Shown here: positions 9,709-21,539 of the stretch, piece by piece | Layout of the letters: each line of letters starts with the position of its first letter | Position numbering within the stretch: the first letter of the stretch is position 1 | Source of the DNA: Dactylis glomerata | Lineage: Eukaryota; Streptophyta; Magnoliopsida; Poales; Poaceae | Direction: 5' to 3' | Assembly: GCA_007115705.1 (NCBI GenBank) | Contig: QXEO01000336.1 | Span: forward strand, 1,115,589 to 1,179,588 | DNA: 64,000 nucleotides | Notes under the pieces: generated by a model | The model's input: the letters and a program-made list of their open reading frames with translations, nothing else | Told to the model about the DNA's origin: nothing | The model's database searches: none | Position numbers and translations under genes: made by a program

Positions 9709-12361
9709 ATGGCCAAGACGTCTGCCACCAAATGGGTGCGCTCCACCATCACCAAGAAGGAGGTGGAGAAGGCCAGGGCGGATGGTCTCATCTCCACCCA
9801 GGATTCCATCCAATTCCCAAGTACTGAGCGGATCCCGAAGCCCCCGAGCGGTTACCGGGTAATGTTCCTTGCTTTTCTCCTCCGCGGTTTGTCCCTTCCT
9901 GCCCACGAGTTTCTCCGTGGGCTGCTGTTTGTCTATGGTGTGCAGCTCCATCAGCTCACACCAAATTCCCTTCTTCACATTGCTTGCTTCGTGACTCTCT
10001 GCGAGTCATTCTTGGGCATTGAGCCCCACTTCCTTCTCTGGAGATCAATCTTTCGACTCCGCCCCAATGTTTCTTTGGCTAGGAAACCCGAACTGGGTGG
10101 AGCCGTCGTTTCTGTGCGCCCTGAGGCGCAATACTTTGAATTTTCCATGGCCGCGTCTGTCCAGGGATGGAGGACAAAGTGGTTCTATATCAAGGACCGC
10201 AAATCCTCCCTTGGAGATGAATTCGGCCTGCCTCCTTTTGATGCTTCCCAAGAGATAAAGAAATTGACATCATGGGATGCACTCCCCTCAGATGCGGAAG
10301 CACAAGAAATTCTTCCTCTTCTTTCTCGTATCAAATCTCTAAAAGGAGGTCAAGGGGGTGCTCTATCGGGTATGCAACTCATGGCGTTCTTTATTCAACG
10401 TCGAGTTCAACCCCTACAACACCGCCTTACCAGACTTTGGAGTTACTCCGGCTTGGAAGATCCTACTCGCATATCTGAAGATCTGATGTCGAAGGAAGAG
10501 GTCGACAAGCGAGTCAGGAGTCTTACCAAGCTCACCAAGGAACACACAGTTGCGGATTTAGCCGCTGATTTCTTCGACTCTGTGCACCCTCTTCCTGAGG
10601 TATGTATTTTTGCGTCCACTTTTTGTGAAACTTTGCTTGTTTCGACTTGCATTATTATTTGACTTCGCACTCTGCTTACTTATTTATATGCAGGGTCACC
10701 AATTTCTTGTTTCGCGTCCTCCTCTTCCAGAGGAAGGGCCCCTTCCGGCTGATCTAGCCTCTCCTGCATCTGAAGCCCCCGAGGCTGACGAAAGTCAGGA
10801 CGGAGATGATGTCGAAGATTCAGAAGAGGAAACCAGCTCATCGACATCGACTCCTCCTGTACTTGCTGAAGATGTTGGTGTCGACAAGAAAAGGAAACGT
10901 GTCGACGAAATTGCTTCATCGAGTTCTGCAGCGGCTGGAAAAACCCCCGCTCTTGCAGAAGATATGGAGTACTTTGACATGCTTGCATCGTAAGTATTGT
11001 AGTCGAACTTTTCAATTGCCTTGTTCTTGCCTTGTTTCTATAACTTATACTTTTTATGTAGTGATGACAAAGAGCCACCAACATATGCTACGGCTGTTCC
11101 ACCACCTTCTCCTATGGCGATTGATGAGCCTGTCGAACCAGATGTTGCGCCGAGGGCCACCAGGTCCGGCGTGAAGAAGGTTCCTCAAACTCGACACTCG
11201 AAACCCTCAAAGAAGGCCAAAGAAGCCGAAGTTTCTCTGGAAGCTCACGCATCTACAGTTTCTTCTGATGATGTAAGTAATTCTTCTTTCCCTTCTTTCC
11301 TGTCATGTACTTCTACTCTTACACACTTCTTTTTCTCAGGCTTTAGTGAAGAGATTTATTGCCCTGGGCACAGAGTGTGCGGGGTACCTAAAGGTTGCAA
11401 AAGCTTCCGAAGGTATAATTTTGACGTCCAATCGCCACTTGTCTTCTGCACTTTATCCTTTGTTATCTATCTGATTCCCTGTCGACTTCGTATGCAGCTG
11501 CTTTAGCAGCCGCCAATGCTCGAATTGCTTCGCTGGAGGCAGAGCTCAAAGCTTCGCAAAAAGCTTACGACGTTGCGACCGCTGCTAAGGCCATTGCTGA
11601 GAAGTCGCAGAAATCTGCGCTTGCCAAGGCGAAGAAAGCGGAAAAGGCTTTAGCTGATGCCAACAAAGAAAATGCTCAACGAGAACAGGCCGTGGCAGAG
11701 CGTCTTCACACCATGTCTACTGCTGCCGAAAGTAAGTTCTTCGACTTGTCTTCTGTTTTTGTCTCCTGTTGCACTGGTGTATTTATTGACACTTGTCTCT
11801 TCTTTTCTTTTCTATTGCTTAGAATTCACAGGGGTATCTCCGTCGTCCCTGCAAACGGACGATGATCCTCTTATGGATGCGGTTAACCTACTCGAAGAAA
11901 ACTGGATATCTATCCAGGAAACTTTTGAGTTGGCTGGCCGCGTTCTGTCACGGCTATTTGCCGGGTTGTGGCCGAAGAAAAGGATGGCAATCCCGAAGGA
12001 CAACTTGACTGAACTCGCCAAGTCTTTTGACAGCGATGAAGACCCTACTCTCCAGCTGAAGGGGCTGTCCATTAAGCGCGGCGCCGAAGGTGCCATTGCA
12101 CTTTCTCTTGCGCATGGTACAGACTTTGACTGGGAGAAAGTTAGCTCCCCCCATGGCCACACCCGTGACGAGATGAAGGTGTTTTTCGAGAGGGCGAAGA
12201 AGTTGGCACCTGCATTGCTGACAACGATTTCTCCTTCGGCGGCCTCTGCTGTGCCTGCTGCACCACCTCCAGCGGCGAAAGCTCCAGTGCCACCGTTGAC
12301 TTCTAGCGAGGAACTGGCCGCGCCCCCTTCTTCCACGGAGCACAATGCTGAGGTGGCGTAG
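9709..12361 (+). CDS. Antisense ORF gene, six predicted exons (transposase_28-like)
   Basis: Predicted exons are 9709-10599, 10694-10989, 11062-11272, 11340-11412, 11498-11731 and 11823-12361. Every intron is GT..AG (donors gtatgt, gtaagt, gtaagt, gtataa, gtaagt) and every junction keeps the frame. Exon 1 has the globular segment common to plant 'putative gypsy type transposon' proteins (HELRGLLFVYGVQLHQL-like, here EFLRGLLFVYGVQLHQLTPN, then RTKWFYIK). Middle exons are acidic and Lys/Arg-rich (KKRKRVDE), suggesting nuclear location. Exon 5 is an Ala/Lys/Glu-rich coiled coil. The last exon ends in a Pro/Ala-rich tail. Function unknown. It lies opposite to gag and shares no frame with it; all exons remain open, which argues for recent function. 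Confidence 0.7.
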
Positions 12362-12543
12362 ACTCAGCTTCTTTGTAGTATTTTTTTTTATTTTTCTCCT
12401 TTTGAATGTAAAGAGTTCAATTAAGTGCAACCCGAGAACCTTAGCCATAGGGTTGTGCTCTTATGTAAATATATCCTCTTCGTATGAAGTTTTATGCTGC
12501 CTCTCTGAAATTGTTTCTCCTTTCTTTTCCTTTTGGCTTGCAG

Positions 12544-13472
12544 TCGACACGCGTCAATGATCCTTTGACTTATGATACTGCTCCTTCCTCTGCTTGTGGA
12601 TTCGGTCCTCAGATTTCGTCGACTCCTAGTCGATGCAGTCAATGCTCGAAATACTCTTCCAGGATATCAGACCTTGAAACTCGCCTATCCTTGGCCAAAT
12701 GTCAAGCACAGATGGCTATAAAAAAGGCTGGCCTAGCCAGTGGCTATATGAAGAAAATCTCTTCCCTTGAAGAAAAGGTCTCCAGCTTGACGGCGAAGGT
12801 TGTTCATAATGAAGAGTGCGAATCTATCCTTCTTGGCATTGTCGAGTCTGCTTGCGAGCTGTTGCGATGTGAGTTTTCTTTCGACTCCTTCTTTGGCTAT
12901 TTGTGCACTTCTTTTGTGATATATTTGCCGTTGTAGGTACTTGTTTGGATTTTGCTGCTGAAGAACGTCGAGTTGCTGAGCGAAATGCTGCTTTGGAGAA
13001 GATGTCGACTGGCTACGAGACTTTGTGGTCTGATCCTCGACGCCGGAGCGCCATTGTATTGCTTCAAGACCACGCCCAGCATATTGGCGAGTCAGTTGAT
13101 GGTTGCCGGCGAGCTCTTACAACTATGCACTCCATTATGCTTCCCCGTAATCCTTTGCCTGCAACTTTCTCACTTCTTCTTGATGCTTTCAGATCCAATC
13201 ATCGTATTCATAGGTTAATAGAACTGAACTTAGTGGCTGGTGCCAATTTTGCTCTCGGGTGGATACGCAAGTGGCACCCCAGATTGAATTATAGCACAAT
13301 GTCCTTGAGTTTAGCTCCAGGTGGAGCTAACCTTCGGGTTCATATGGAGAACACACTTCAACCTGCTCGAAGACTCGTAGCTAGGCTTCTAGAGGCGGAT
13401 GCTGCGTTTTTCCGCGAGTATCATTATCTAGATCCTTTAGGCATAGATGATTCTGACAACCCGATGTTGTAA
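12544..13472 (+). CDS. Antisense gene, downstream exons or second gene
   Basis: Two open segments, about 12544-12867 and 12937-13472, are joined by a GT..AG intron (donor gtgagt after 12867, acceptor ttgtag before 12937). An acceptor tgcag precedes 12544. The first segment has a coiled coil (about 12660-12840, with LETRLSLAKCQAQMAIKKAG). The second contains EERRVAERNAALEKM and ends FFREYHYLDPLGIDD. It resembles the C-terminal part of long plant antisense-ORF proteins. It may be the 3' end of the preceding gene through alternative splicing that skips the stop at 12361, or a separate gene. It ends tail-to-tail with the minus-strand protease. Confidence 0.5.
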
Positions 13473-13760
13473 AGTGTATGTGGAACGCGAGAGTTTATTT
13501 ATTTTGCGACTTATATGTCTGAAATTTATTCTCAAGGCGTATTTGTATGGTTCGTGCGTTTGCCACATCTTCTCTTTGAAAGACTCGTAAACTCGAATAT
13601 GAGGAACGCTTTGTCTTTATTTATACTTTTAATGTAAGATACATGGGGTGACCCAAGAGATCCGGCCTGTGACCTGTGTTCTGGATCTAGAGGGCATTGC
13701 CCCTGGTATAACTCGTGGCTTTTACAGCCTTTATTGTTCTACTCTATTGTCTTGTGAAGC

Positions 13761-14478
13761 TTATGTCGTCGTGGCTTTCTCTTTTTCCTCTGCGCCTGTT
13801 TCTTCTCCTGATGCTCCTACTCGTGGTTTCTTTGTTTCGGGCTCTGTGACGCATCCTTCGAGTAGCTTGACGCCTTCTGTAGTCGCGCTTTTTGCCTTTT
13901 CTGCATGGTTGGCTATTACGCCAAAATTTTGCGCCATCTTGTGGAATTCCCTGTCGCAGAGATCTGAAACTTCAAAACTTCCTTTCACTGTAATTATTCC
14001 TCTTGGTCCTGGCATTTTAAGTACCAAATATGTATAGTGAGGCACTGCCATGAATCGCGAAAACGCGGGTCGTCCGAGGATCGCGTGATACTGTGATGGC
14101 CAATCCATGACTTCGAAGTCTAGCTTTTCTCTTCTATAGTTTTGTCGGTTGCCGAAGCAAACATTGAGTGCTATTCGACCCAGCGGGTAATTGGCACTTC
14201 CTGGTACGATTCCATGGAAGGAACAATCTGTTGGCTTCAGGAACTCTAGTGATATATGCATTGCTCGGAGTGTTTTCGCGTATATCAAGTTAATTCCACT
14301 CCCTGCATCCATGAATATTCTGTCGACATCATACGCGCCGATTTGAGCTTTGAGTACCAAAGGCGCGTTTCCCGGTCGAGGTACTGTTATAGGGTGATCT
14401 TCTCTGTTGAACTCTATTGGTTGCTCTGACCAATGCAGATATTCTGTTGTAGCTGGAGGCGACAGGACTGCTAGATTG
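13761..14478 (-). CDS. Tat-like aspartic protease, same frame as gag
   Basis: The active-site segment is DRIFMDAGSGINLIYAKTL (DAGSG in place of DTG/DSG), with YHAILGRPAFSRFMAV as the C-terminal motif. Its frame is identical to that of gag; only one TAA codon (14479-14481 region) separates them. The first Met is at 14360, but similarity extends upstream towards the gag stop. The C-terminus is Glu/Lys-rich and ends at 13761; no RT follows. Gag-protease-only elements depend on enzymes from autonomous partners. Confidence 0.75.
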
Positions 14479-14480
14479 AC

Positions 14481-16844
14481 TTATCGAGTTATACTCTTTT
14501 CTTCTTTGTTCGACTTGGGCACAGGTTGTATCATTGCTGTGATGTGTCCGTATCCATCGTCGTCGTCGTCGTGTCCCTTGTTTTGCTGGTCTTGTCCCTG
14601 AGGAGCTCCGTTGTTTCCTTGCTGGCTTGTCGGGGGATTGTTGCTTCCTTCGAATCCTTGTCGCCTTGCTTCGGTTTGTTTGTTTATTGCTGCTTCTTGT
14701 AGTTTTAGGAATGTCGTGCAGTCTTTCATTGCATGCCTTGATACTCGCTTCCCGTCGACGAACGCTGAGTGTATATGACAAGGCCCATTGAGCATATCTT
14801 CTGGTGATGGGTTATACTCTCTGGATTCTCTTGGTGGGAACTTCTTATAGTCCTCTTTTCCGTAGGTTCGATATCCCGAGCTTCTGCGATCGTTTCCTTG
14901 ATAACTGTTGTCTTTGTATCCTGCGGCGACTTGACTGTGAGAGCCGTAGGTATCGTAGTTTCGGGATCGTCTCCTTTGACTTCCATATCTATTTCTTCTG
15001 TCGTCCTCTGGAGATCGTGTCCGTTTGTTGTTGCACGCATCTTCTCCATCTGCAAATCTGTTTGCTGTGTCCATAAGGTCTGACACTATTTTTGGCTTGA
15101 TTCTACCCATCTCTTCGACTAGGTCTCTTCGCCTTAATCCAATGATGAACGCGTCTATTGCTCTTTCGTCTGAAACTTCGACTGCTGAATTTTTGATGAG
15201 GCTCCATCTTTGGATGTACGCCCGCAGCGTTTCGTCGCGTTGCTGTACGCACGCTTTGACTTCTTCTATTGATGCTGGCCGTTTGTATGTCGACCTGAAG
15301 TTACTTGTAAATTGCTTTGTGAGGTCTTCCCAGCTTCCAATGGATTCTTTTTCTAATTTGCTCAACCATGACCTTGCTGCGCCGGTGAGGTGTAGTTGCA
15401 AACTTTGCATTGCTGTTTCTTTGGTTCCTCCTAATATTTGGACTGCTTGTAAGTAATCTGCGAGCCATGATTGTGGTTCCTGTGACCCGTCGTATTTTTG
15501 CTAATCATGAGGTAGCTTGAATCCTTTAGGAACTGGAGTGGTGCGAACCCTGCGGGTAAAGCACGATGCCCCCATCTCTTTTTCGTCGTCTTCATAGTCG
15601 CGCCTTTCGTTCGGGGATCGCGATCTTCGAGTTCCACCATGCTGTTTTGGTGACGGCGATCGAGATCGGTGTTTGCTGCTTCTATGTCGAGGACTATTGT
15701 GACGGTGAGGTGATCATGCTTTGTGTACTTCCTTGTGATGATGTGCTTCTTCTCCTTTTGCTGATAGCTTGTGGCCTACCATGTTGAGTCTGTTCAATGC
15801 TGCTCTATGCATGTGCTCCCTAGGATCTCCTGGACTTGGTCGAGTTGTGAGCAGATATGCTTGTGCTGCTACTAATGCTGCTTCGGGGGTTTTTGGTAGG
15901 ATGTTTCCTTGCTCGTCGACCGATAAGAAACACGAGTCGAGGTTTTTCGAAATACTTTGCCTGTCGGAGTACTCGAGGTTGTCATACCTTGAGCCGTGTC
16001 GACGATTTTTCCTTGCGTTGCTGTATGATGCGTCGCTTCGTGCTCTACGAGCAGCTTCGCTGGCTGCAATGGCTGAATCTTTTCTTCTTTGTATCTCTAT
16101 CTTCTCCTTTGCTAATTGCTTTGCTTGCTGCCTTAGGGCGTAATGATACCCAAAAAGCATGTCTTTGCTGGAATTTGATGGTATTGGCGTGCCGTGTTCT
16201 ACGGCTTCTCTTATTATTTTCCACTCGTCGACTGATAGTCGAATTTTTTCCCTGGCTGTGAGGGATTCCACTGTTTGACCTTCTGCTAGGTGATTTGCTC
16301 CTCTGTCGATATTTGCTGGGTTTATCACTGGGTTGTTATTTTCATCGAATTCTTCTGAGTTGTCGCCCACAATGGCGAGTACCTGGCATTGCTTGCCAAT
16401 GTTGTTGTTGAAGCTTGAGAAGATCGAGTCGCCATCTTCAGAAAGCTCTAATCCTGTCTTCCATGTATCTGTTGACTTGTCTGTGGTATCGTCGAGGCAG
16501 ATCATGAGATCTTCGAGTTGGACTTCCACGTCAAAATTTTCCTTTTCTTCGTTGTCTTCTGCGATCTTTTCTTTTTGCACTTCTTCTGGGCTGACCGGCG
16601 AGTTTACTTCGCTAGAAGAGCCTTCAGAATATTCCATCATTACTGTTGTTTCGGGCTCCTTTGCCGACAGATTTTGATCTTGTTTCGTCGGATCCGAAAG
16701 GCAAGAGGAACCCGATGGCCCGATAAAGATGCTCAAACTCCCAATGGTTAGTTCCGTCTCTTGACTTCCGTCGACTTCTGAACTGTTGTTGGATAAAAGC
16801 GAAAAAGCCGTCGAATTCATGATTCCAACGCCCAAGATCCCCAC
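14481..16844 (-). pseudogene. gag: Tat-like gag with two in-frame stops
   Basis: One continuous frame runs from ATG 16844 to the stop at 14481, interrupted by TGA (15714-15716) and TAG (15501-15503). Either could arise from one C-to-T change. The N-terminal part (to 15717) is acidic with EEVQKEKIAEDNEEKENFDV and then an Ala/Arg-rich helix. The capsid core follows at about 15410-15050: LTGAARSWLSKLEKESIGSW and FTSNFRSTYKRPASIEEV. The C-terminal part is Arg/Tyr-rich, then Gln/Gly/Asp-rich. There is a possible degraded zinc-binding segment near HIHSAFVDGKRVSRHAMKDC. Product: capsid of the nested element. Suppression of the stops is possible but unproven. Confidence 0.75.
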
Positions 16845-16857
16845 GGTCGGCGCTAAT

Positions 16858-17192
16858 TGACGAGGGTTAACTCGGCAAATGTCCTAGATGAAGGACTTAG
16901 GATCGGGGAGATAGGGCGTCGGATGAACTCGAAGGTAAAGTTAGTCGAAATAGGTGTGTATCAAAAGTAAACTTGGGTGTTCAACCTGGCTTGCTTTCAA
17001 TCTGCCCTACACCGTCCCCTCCTGGCCCCTATATATAGGTGGCCAGGTCTCGAGGATCGGGTAGGGTCCGATACAGATTACAAATATCGACATACGATAA
17101 TAACTCGTATTCGGCTATCATTACAATTGGGCCTAGCTTAACGGGCCTCAGGGGTACTCAACTAACGGGCTCTATTAGCTATACCCTTGTCA
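16858..17192 (-). repeat. Tat-like element 5' LTR
   Basis: Same 335-bp sequence as 8190-8524 with four differences by eye; TATA motif at 17030-17039. The sequence just inside (minus strand agcgccgaccgtgggg) is the likely primer binding site region, but it does not start with the usual TGG, and I cannot assign its tRNA. Confidence 0.9.
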
Positions 17193-17197
17193 GCGGG

Positions 17198-19089
17198 CAT
17201 CCATAAACAAAAGATCACGATATCAACTCAAATAAGAAGTGCAATGTTGAAAGCTTGCCCATGACTACATGGCTGGGCTAGTCTCCAACTTACAACTTGC
17301 AAGCATAACAACTCAACATAAGAGACCACAATGTCAAATTTTTAAGAACACGAAAAAGTAAAGTGTGCCTTCCGGTTCGTGAGAGCTTTACTGACCGAAT
17401 TTTGCATAAAACTGGTAAGAATTTAATTTGAAGAGAAAATAGAAGCAAGTCAAATTTACTTGGAATAGCCTATTGCTAGTAGGTATGTATGGTGGACACT
17501 TTGGCAAACTTTGGCTTTTAGGAGTTGGATGCACGAGTAGAGCTCATACTCAGTACAAGGCGAGGGCTAGCAAAAGACTGGGAGCGACCAACTAAGAGAG
17601 CAGTAATGGCCATAATCATGCAAAGCGACAAAGCGACATTAAAAGAAGCATAAGATGGCATCAAAAGTCAAAAACTAAATGATCATAGAGGCTATTGGCG
17701 ACTTTGTAAGAGTCTAACATGTGTGAGCATGCGCCAAGTCAACCCAAATAAAGCATCAAGGAGAAAACCAAAATAATGCTTCCATACAATAAAAACAACG
17801 CATGATTTTTTCAAAGGCTCATTAAGCAATCTCAGTTATTTGAGACAAGTCATGCTACAGCAAAACCACTAAGCATACTATCAAAAAGACATCAAGCATG
17901 ACATGAAAAAGCCTAAGCCGCAGTCTACACAAGCTCCTTCTTGTACCACTTTTTTGCACAAAGCTTTTTCTCTTTTCCAACACCATTTGAAATTTTTAAA
18001 GACACCTCTTTTGATGAAAACCAATAAAGATCAGAGGCAAAAATACACCTTGATGAAAATATATGACAAGGTCTGAACGCAAATCAAGGCGAAAACGAAA
18101 ACCAAATGTAGTAGGAAAAAAAGAAGAATACTCGGTGAAATTGTAAGAATGAAAACGGAGTGTTCTTGGCAAATGAAAACAAGGCAACTTCTCCAAAGGA
18201 AATTTATTGGGGTCCAACCATTTATTGCAGCAAACAAAACTAAACTAACTAATAAAACTAAAACAACTGACGCTCCAAGAAAAACACATAGTGCATGAAG
18301 CAATAAAAATATAGTGTCTTGAAAGGTGACCTGATTTTTGCCGATGAAGAAGGGGTGCCTCGGGGGCATCCCCAAGCTTTGACGCTTGTACTTCTTGGAT
18401 ATTTCTTGGGGTGATGCATGGGCATCCCCAAGCTTGAGCTTTTGTCCATTCTTCAACTCATCTCATCATTCTCCAATCCCTACACTTGAAAACTTCCTTC
18501 ATACAAAACTAAACACAAATCTATTAGCAACATTAGTGTAAGCATAAAATATATTCAACCCTTTTTGCTTCAGGTTTCAACACAAAACCACCACATATAA
18601 AGTATAAACTACTGTAGCAACTTCCCCAAAAGTTCCATGATCAAAAGAACTAAAAAAGAAAGCGATAAAGCGGCAAACACAAATATTGGCAGAAATCTGT
18701 CAAAACAGAACAGCTGACAAAGGACGAATTTTTGAGGGGTTTTATGTTGCTCAAATCAAAAAGTGTTCAACGAACGAAAGTTTTTATATAACCTGGGGCA
18801 TATGCACAAGAAAGCGCAGGTCCAAAAGATATACAGAGAATTTATACGAATTTTTACGGTGCAGCACCGAAAACAGTTTCAGGACAGCAACATCCCCAAA
18901 TCTTTACCTCACTCGAATTAGAGGCTTCTCTTGGCACAAAAACAAAATAAACAAGATAAGGAGTGGTCATTACAGTAGTAATGACTTCCAAGACTCAAAT
19001 AAAAGAAAAAGTACTGAAAAGAAACATTGGGTTATCTCCCAAGAGTGCTTTTCTTTAACGCCTTTAAGCTAGGCGCAGAAAATTGCGAA
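17198..19089 (-). other. Family A internal region 1, non-coding middle
   Basis: No supported coding frame. Two further polypurine-like motifs, minus-strand caagcttggggatgccc and aaagcttggggatgccc (about 18421-18437 and 18367-18382), lie 50 bases apart. Part of the region (about 17500-17600) matches, inverted, the 3' region of the plus-strand element at 5200-5300. Confidence 0.65.
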
Positions 19090-19674
19090 TCAAGTAATAA
19101 TGAAAGGGGGATCAGGATCCACTATAGGAATAAATAAATGAATACTATCCAATTGAGGTTTTGAGTATCCCTTGTAATCACGCTTTGGTACACTATTTTC
19201 ATCAAAAAGATTTTCAGGACAAATCCAACTAGTATTAGCTACCAAGGCATTATGAATTCCTACAAGCTTACAAGGTATTGGCAATCTAGAATCTTTGTTG
19301 GGTGTACCAACAATTTCAACAGGTGAGCCAAGCTTATTAAACTTCTTAAAAACTTTCCTAGCCTCAATTACAACATCTCTAAATTCTATGCGAAAAGTTT
19401 CCAAAATAAAAGCTTTCTTTTCAGGATCTTCAATTTCATGAAGCTTAAGGAACATGTATTGCATAAAAGGATTAAGACTAGCAAACCTAGTTTCCAACAT
19501 GTGAATCAAATAAGCAGACGCAACTTCAATACTAGGAGCTAGCTCAACCAAAGATTTCTCCTCAACTTCCTCATGCATACTAATGTGATTAAAGAACTCC
19601 TCAATGTTACTTTTTCCAATAATTGAACCACTACCTACTGAGAGGTCCTCCAGAACGTACTTAGGGATCAACAT
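19090..19674 (-). CDS. Unknown family A ORF next to PBS, copy 1
   Basis: A 194-residue protein beginning 158 bases after the primer binding site, the position of gag in coding elements. It starts MLIPKYVLEDLSVGSGSI, is mostly helical in character with acidic and Lys-rich segments (HEIEDPEKKAFILETF) and ends in a hydrophobic IPIVDPDPPFII. I see no capsid, zinc-knuckle or enzyme motif. A related ORF exists in internal copy 2, so it is a family feature rather than a chance frame. Function unknown; a degenerate or novel gag substitute is possible. Confidence 0.6.
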   Translation of the reverse strand: MLIPKYVLEDLSVGSGSIIGKSNIEEFFNHISMHEEVEEKSLVELAPSIEVASAYLIHMLETRFASLNPFMQYMFLKLHEIEDPEKKAFILETFRIEFRDVVIEARKVFKKFNKLGSPVEIVGTPNKDSRLPIPCKLVGIHNALVANTSWICPENLFDENSVPKRDYKGYSKPQLDSIHLFIPIVDPDPPFIIT

Positions 19675-19831
19675 AATAAACTAAAAGTAAAGAAATAACA
19701 ACTACCAAGGATTCTAATTTTTTTGGGTTTTTGATATAAAACGATGTAGGTAAAATAAATAAAGTAAAGCAAAACAATAACAAAGTAAAGGATGTGCGTG
19801 CGAAAACTCCCCTCGCAGAAGTCTTCCAATC

Positions 19832-19849
19832 TCCCCGGCAACGGCGCCA
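19832..19849 (-). other. Primer binding site, tRNA-Asp(GTC), copy 1
   Basis: tccccggcaacggcgcca on the plus strand equals the last 18 bases, with CCA, of plant tRNA-Asp(GTC). Ten bases separate it from the LTR edge at 19860. It fixes the minus-strand orientation. Confidence 0.9.
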
Positions 19850-19859
19850 GAAAAGAGGC

Positions 19860-21539
19860 TGCTAACGCCAAGTTGACGTGGGAATATGCAGTTGATGGTC
19901 CTTGTGCGTGGCGAACAACCAGCCCGTTGGGAACCCCAAGAGGAAGGTGTGATGAGTATAGCAGCTAGTTTTCCCTCAGTTAAGAAACCAAGGTATGTCG
20001 ATCTTGGAGAGAAGGGACAATAACGACTGAAGGTGATGCAGACTGACTTAGTAACACTCCAACAAGGGCGCCGTTTAACGATACTTGTTGACTCGTCTTC
20101 GGTCAGTAGCAACGCGGAACCTGCACACAACACAACCAAGTACTTCGTTCCCAACTTGCGATGAGGTTGTCAATCTCACCGGTTTGCTTGAAAGAAAGGT
20201 TATGAGCGTATCGAGTGGAAAACAGTAGAGTATGCGAGTAAAGTAAACAGTGCGAGTAAAGTAAACAGGTGATAGCAATATGATGGAAATAGGACCGGGG
20301 TCCACAGTTCACTAGTGGTGTCTCTCCATAAGATAAATAATACATGCTGGGTAAACAAATTACAGTTGGGCAATTGATAGAATAAAGATAAACGTGATAT
20401 GTCAAGAAGATCACTATGCGATTTACTCTGGGCATTACAACAAAATACATAGACCGCCATCCAACTGCATCTATGACTAATAATCCACTCATGGGGATAT
20501 CATCCGAACACCCCATGAGTATTAAGTTTCGAACAACAGATAATTGCATTAAGCAAATTGTGTAATGTAAACAAAGCATATGCCCTCGAGCATATGAATG
20601 TTGTTTTCTCCCTAGTAGCAACAGCACATCTACAACCTTAGAGGTTTCTGTCACTCCCCCAGGTTAAATAGAGGCATGAACCCACTATCGAGCATAAATA
20701 CCCCCTCTTGGAGTCACTAGCAACTACTCGGCCAAGATAGCTACTAACAACGGAGAGCATGCAAGATCATAAACAACATAGAGATAACATAAGATATATT
20801 TCAGTATAGCAACTCAATCATAACACCAATATTCATCGGATCCCAACAAACCAAACATGTATAATTACATAACGGTGATCTCAATCATGTAGGGCAGCTC
20901 ATGAGATCTAAACATGAAGCACATGGTGGAGAGGACAACCATCTAGCTACTGCTATGGACCCATAGTCCAAGGTAGACTACTCACTCATCGCTCCGGAGG
21001 CAAGCATGGTGATGAAGAAGACCTCCGGTGGCGATTCCCCTCTCCGGCAGGGTGCCGGGAAGAGCTTCTGGACCCTCCCGATCTTCGGGTCGACGGCGGC
21101 AGCGGATCGCGATGTGTTTTGGAAAAGTGATCGGGTTCTTAGGTTTTTTCCGTCGGGGGGTCTTTATAGGCGAAGGGGTAGCGTCAGAGGTGGACCGAGG
21201 TGTCCTCACACGTAGGGGGCGTGGCCAGGGCCTGGGCCGCGCCGCCCTAGTGTGAGGGTGGCCTGTGGCCCCTCTCCAACTCCTCTTCGGATCTCTGGGA
21301 GCTTCCAGGAAAAATAAGACTTCAGGAACTTGTTTCGTCCAATTCCAAGAATATTTCCTGTGTAGCACTTCTGAAACACAAAAACAGCAGAAAACAGGGA
21401 ACTGGCACTGTGGCGACTTGTTAATAGGTTAGTTCCGGAAAATGCATAAAAGTGCCACGAAGTGTAACGAAACAGTAGGCAAATGGTGTAAAAACAAGCA
21501 TGGAGCATCAAAAATTATAGATACGTTGGAGACGTATCA
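19860..21539 (-). repeat. Family A LTR copy 2, shared by both units
   Basis: Ends tgctaacgcc / gacgtatca. GC-rich inverted repeat at 21204-21257, TATA box at 21162-21170. It acts as 5' LTR of unit 1 and 3' LTR of unit 2, the signature of a tandem array formed by LTR recombination. Confidence 0.9.
21204..21257. repeat. GC-rich inverted repeat in LTR A2
   Basis: Arms are cctcacac and gtgtgagg with a GGCC/GGGCC core, 34 bases from the TATA box on the transcription side. Confidence 0.75.

Larger units (their letters stand above)
8190..17192 (-). mobile_element. Tat-like Gypsy element nested in family A
   Basis: Two 335-bp LTRs (8190-8524, 16858-17192; four mismatches by eye) are flanked by a perfect gcggg duplication (8185-8189, 17193-17197). 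The sense strand is minus: gag and protease at 16844-13761. The region towards the 3' LTR holds a plus-strand spliced gene, the arrangement known for antisense ORFs in Tat/Grande-type elements. RT, RNase H and integrase are absent, so it is non-autonomous. The insertion is recent compared with the surrounding array, because the paralogous empty site at 22574-22578 is nearly unchanged. The family could be Fatima or a relative; not verified. Confidence 0.88.

Noticed and set aside
20103..20654. 183-codon minus-strand frame in LTR A2, also partly in A3
   Set aside because: Broken in A1 and with no domain; LTR sequence identity alone explains the similarity. Weaker than the family B LTR ORF.
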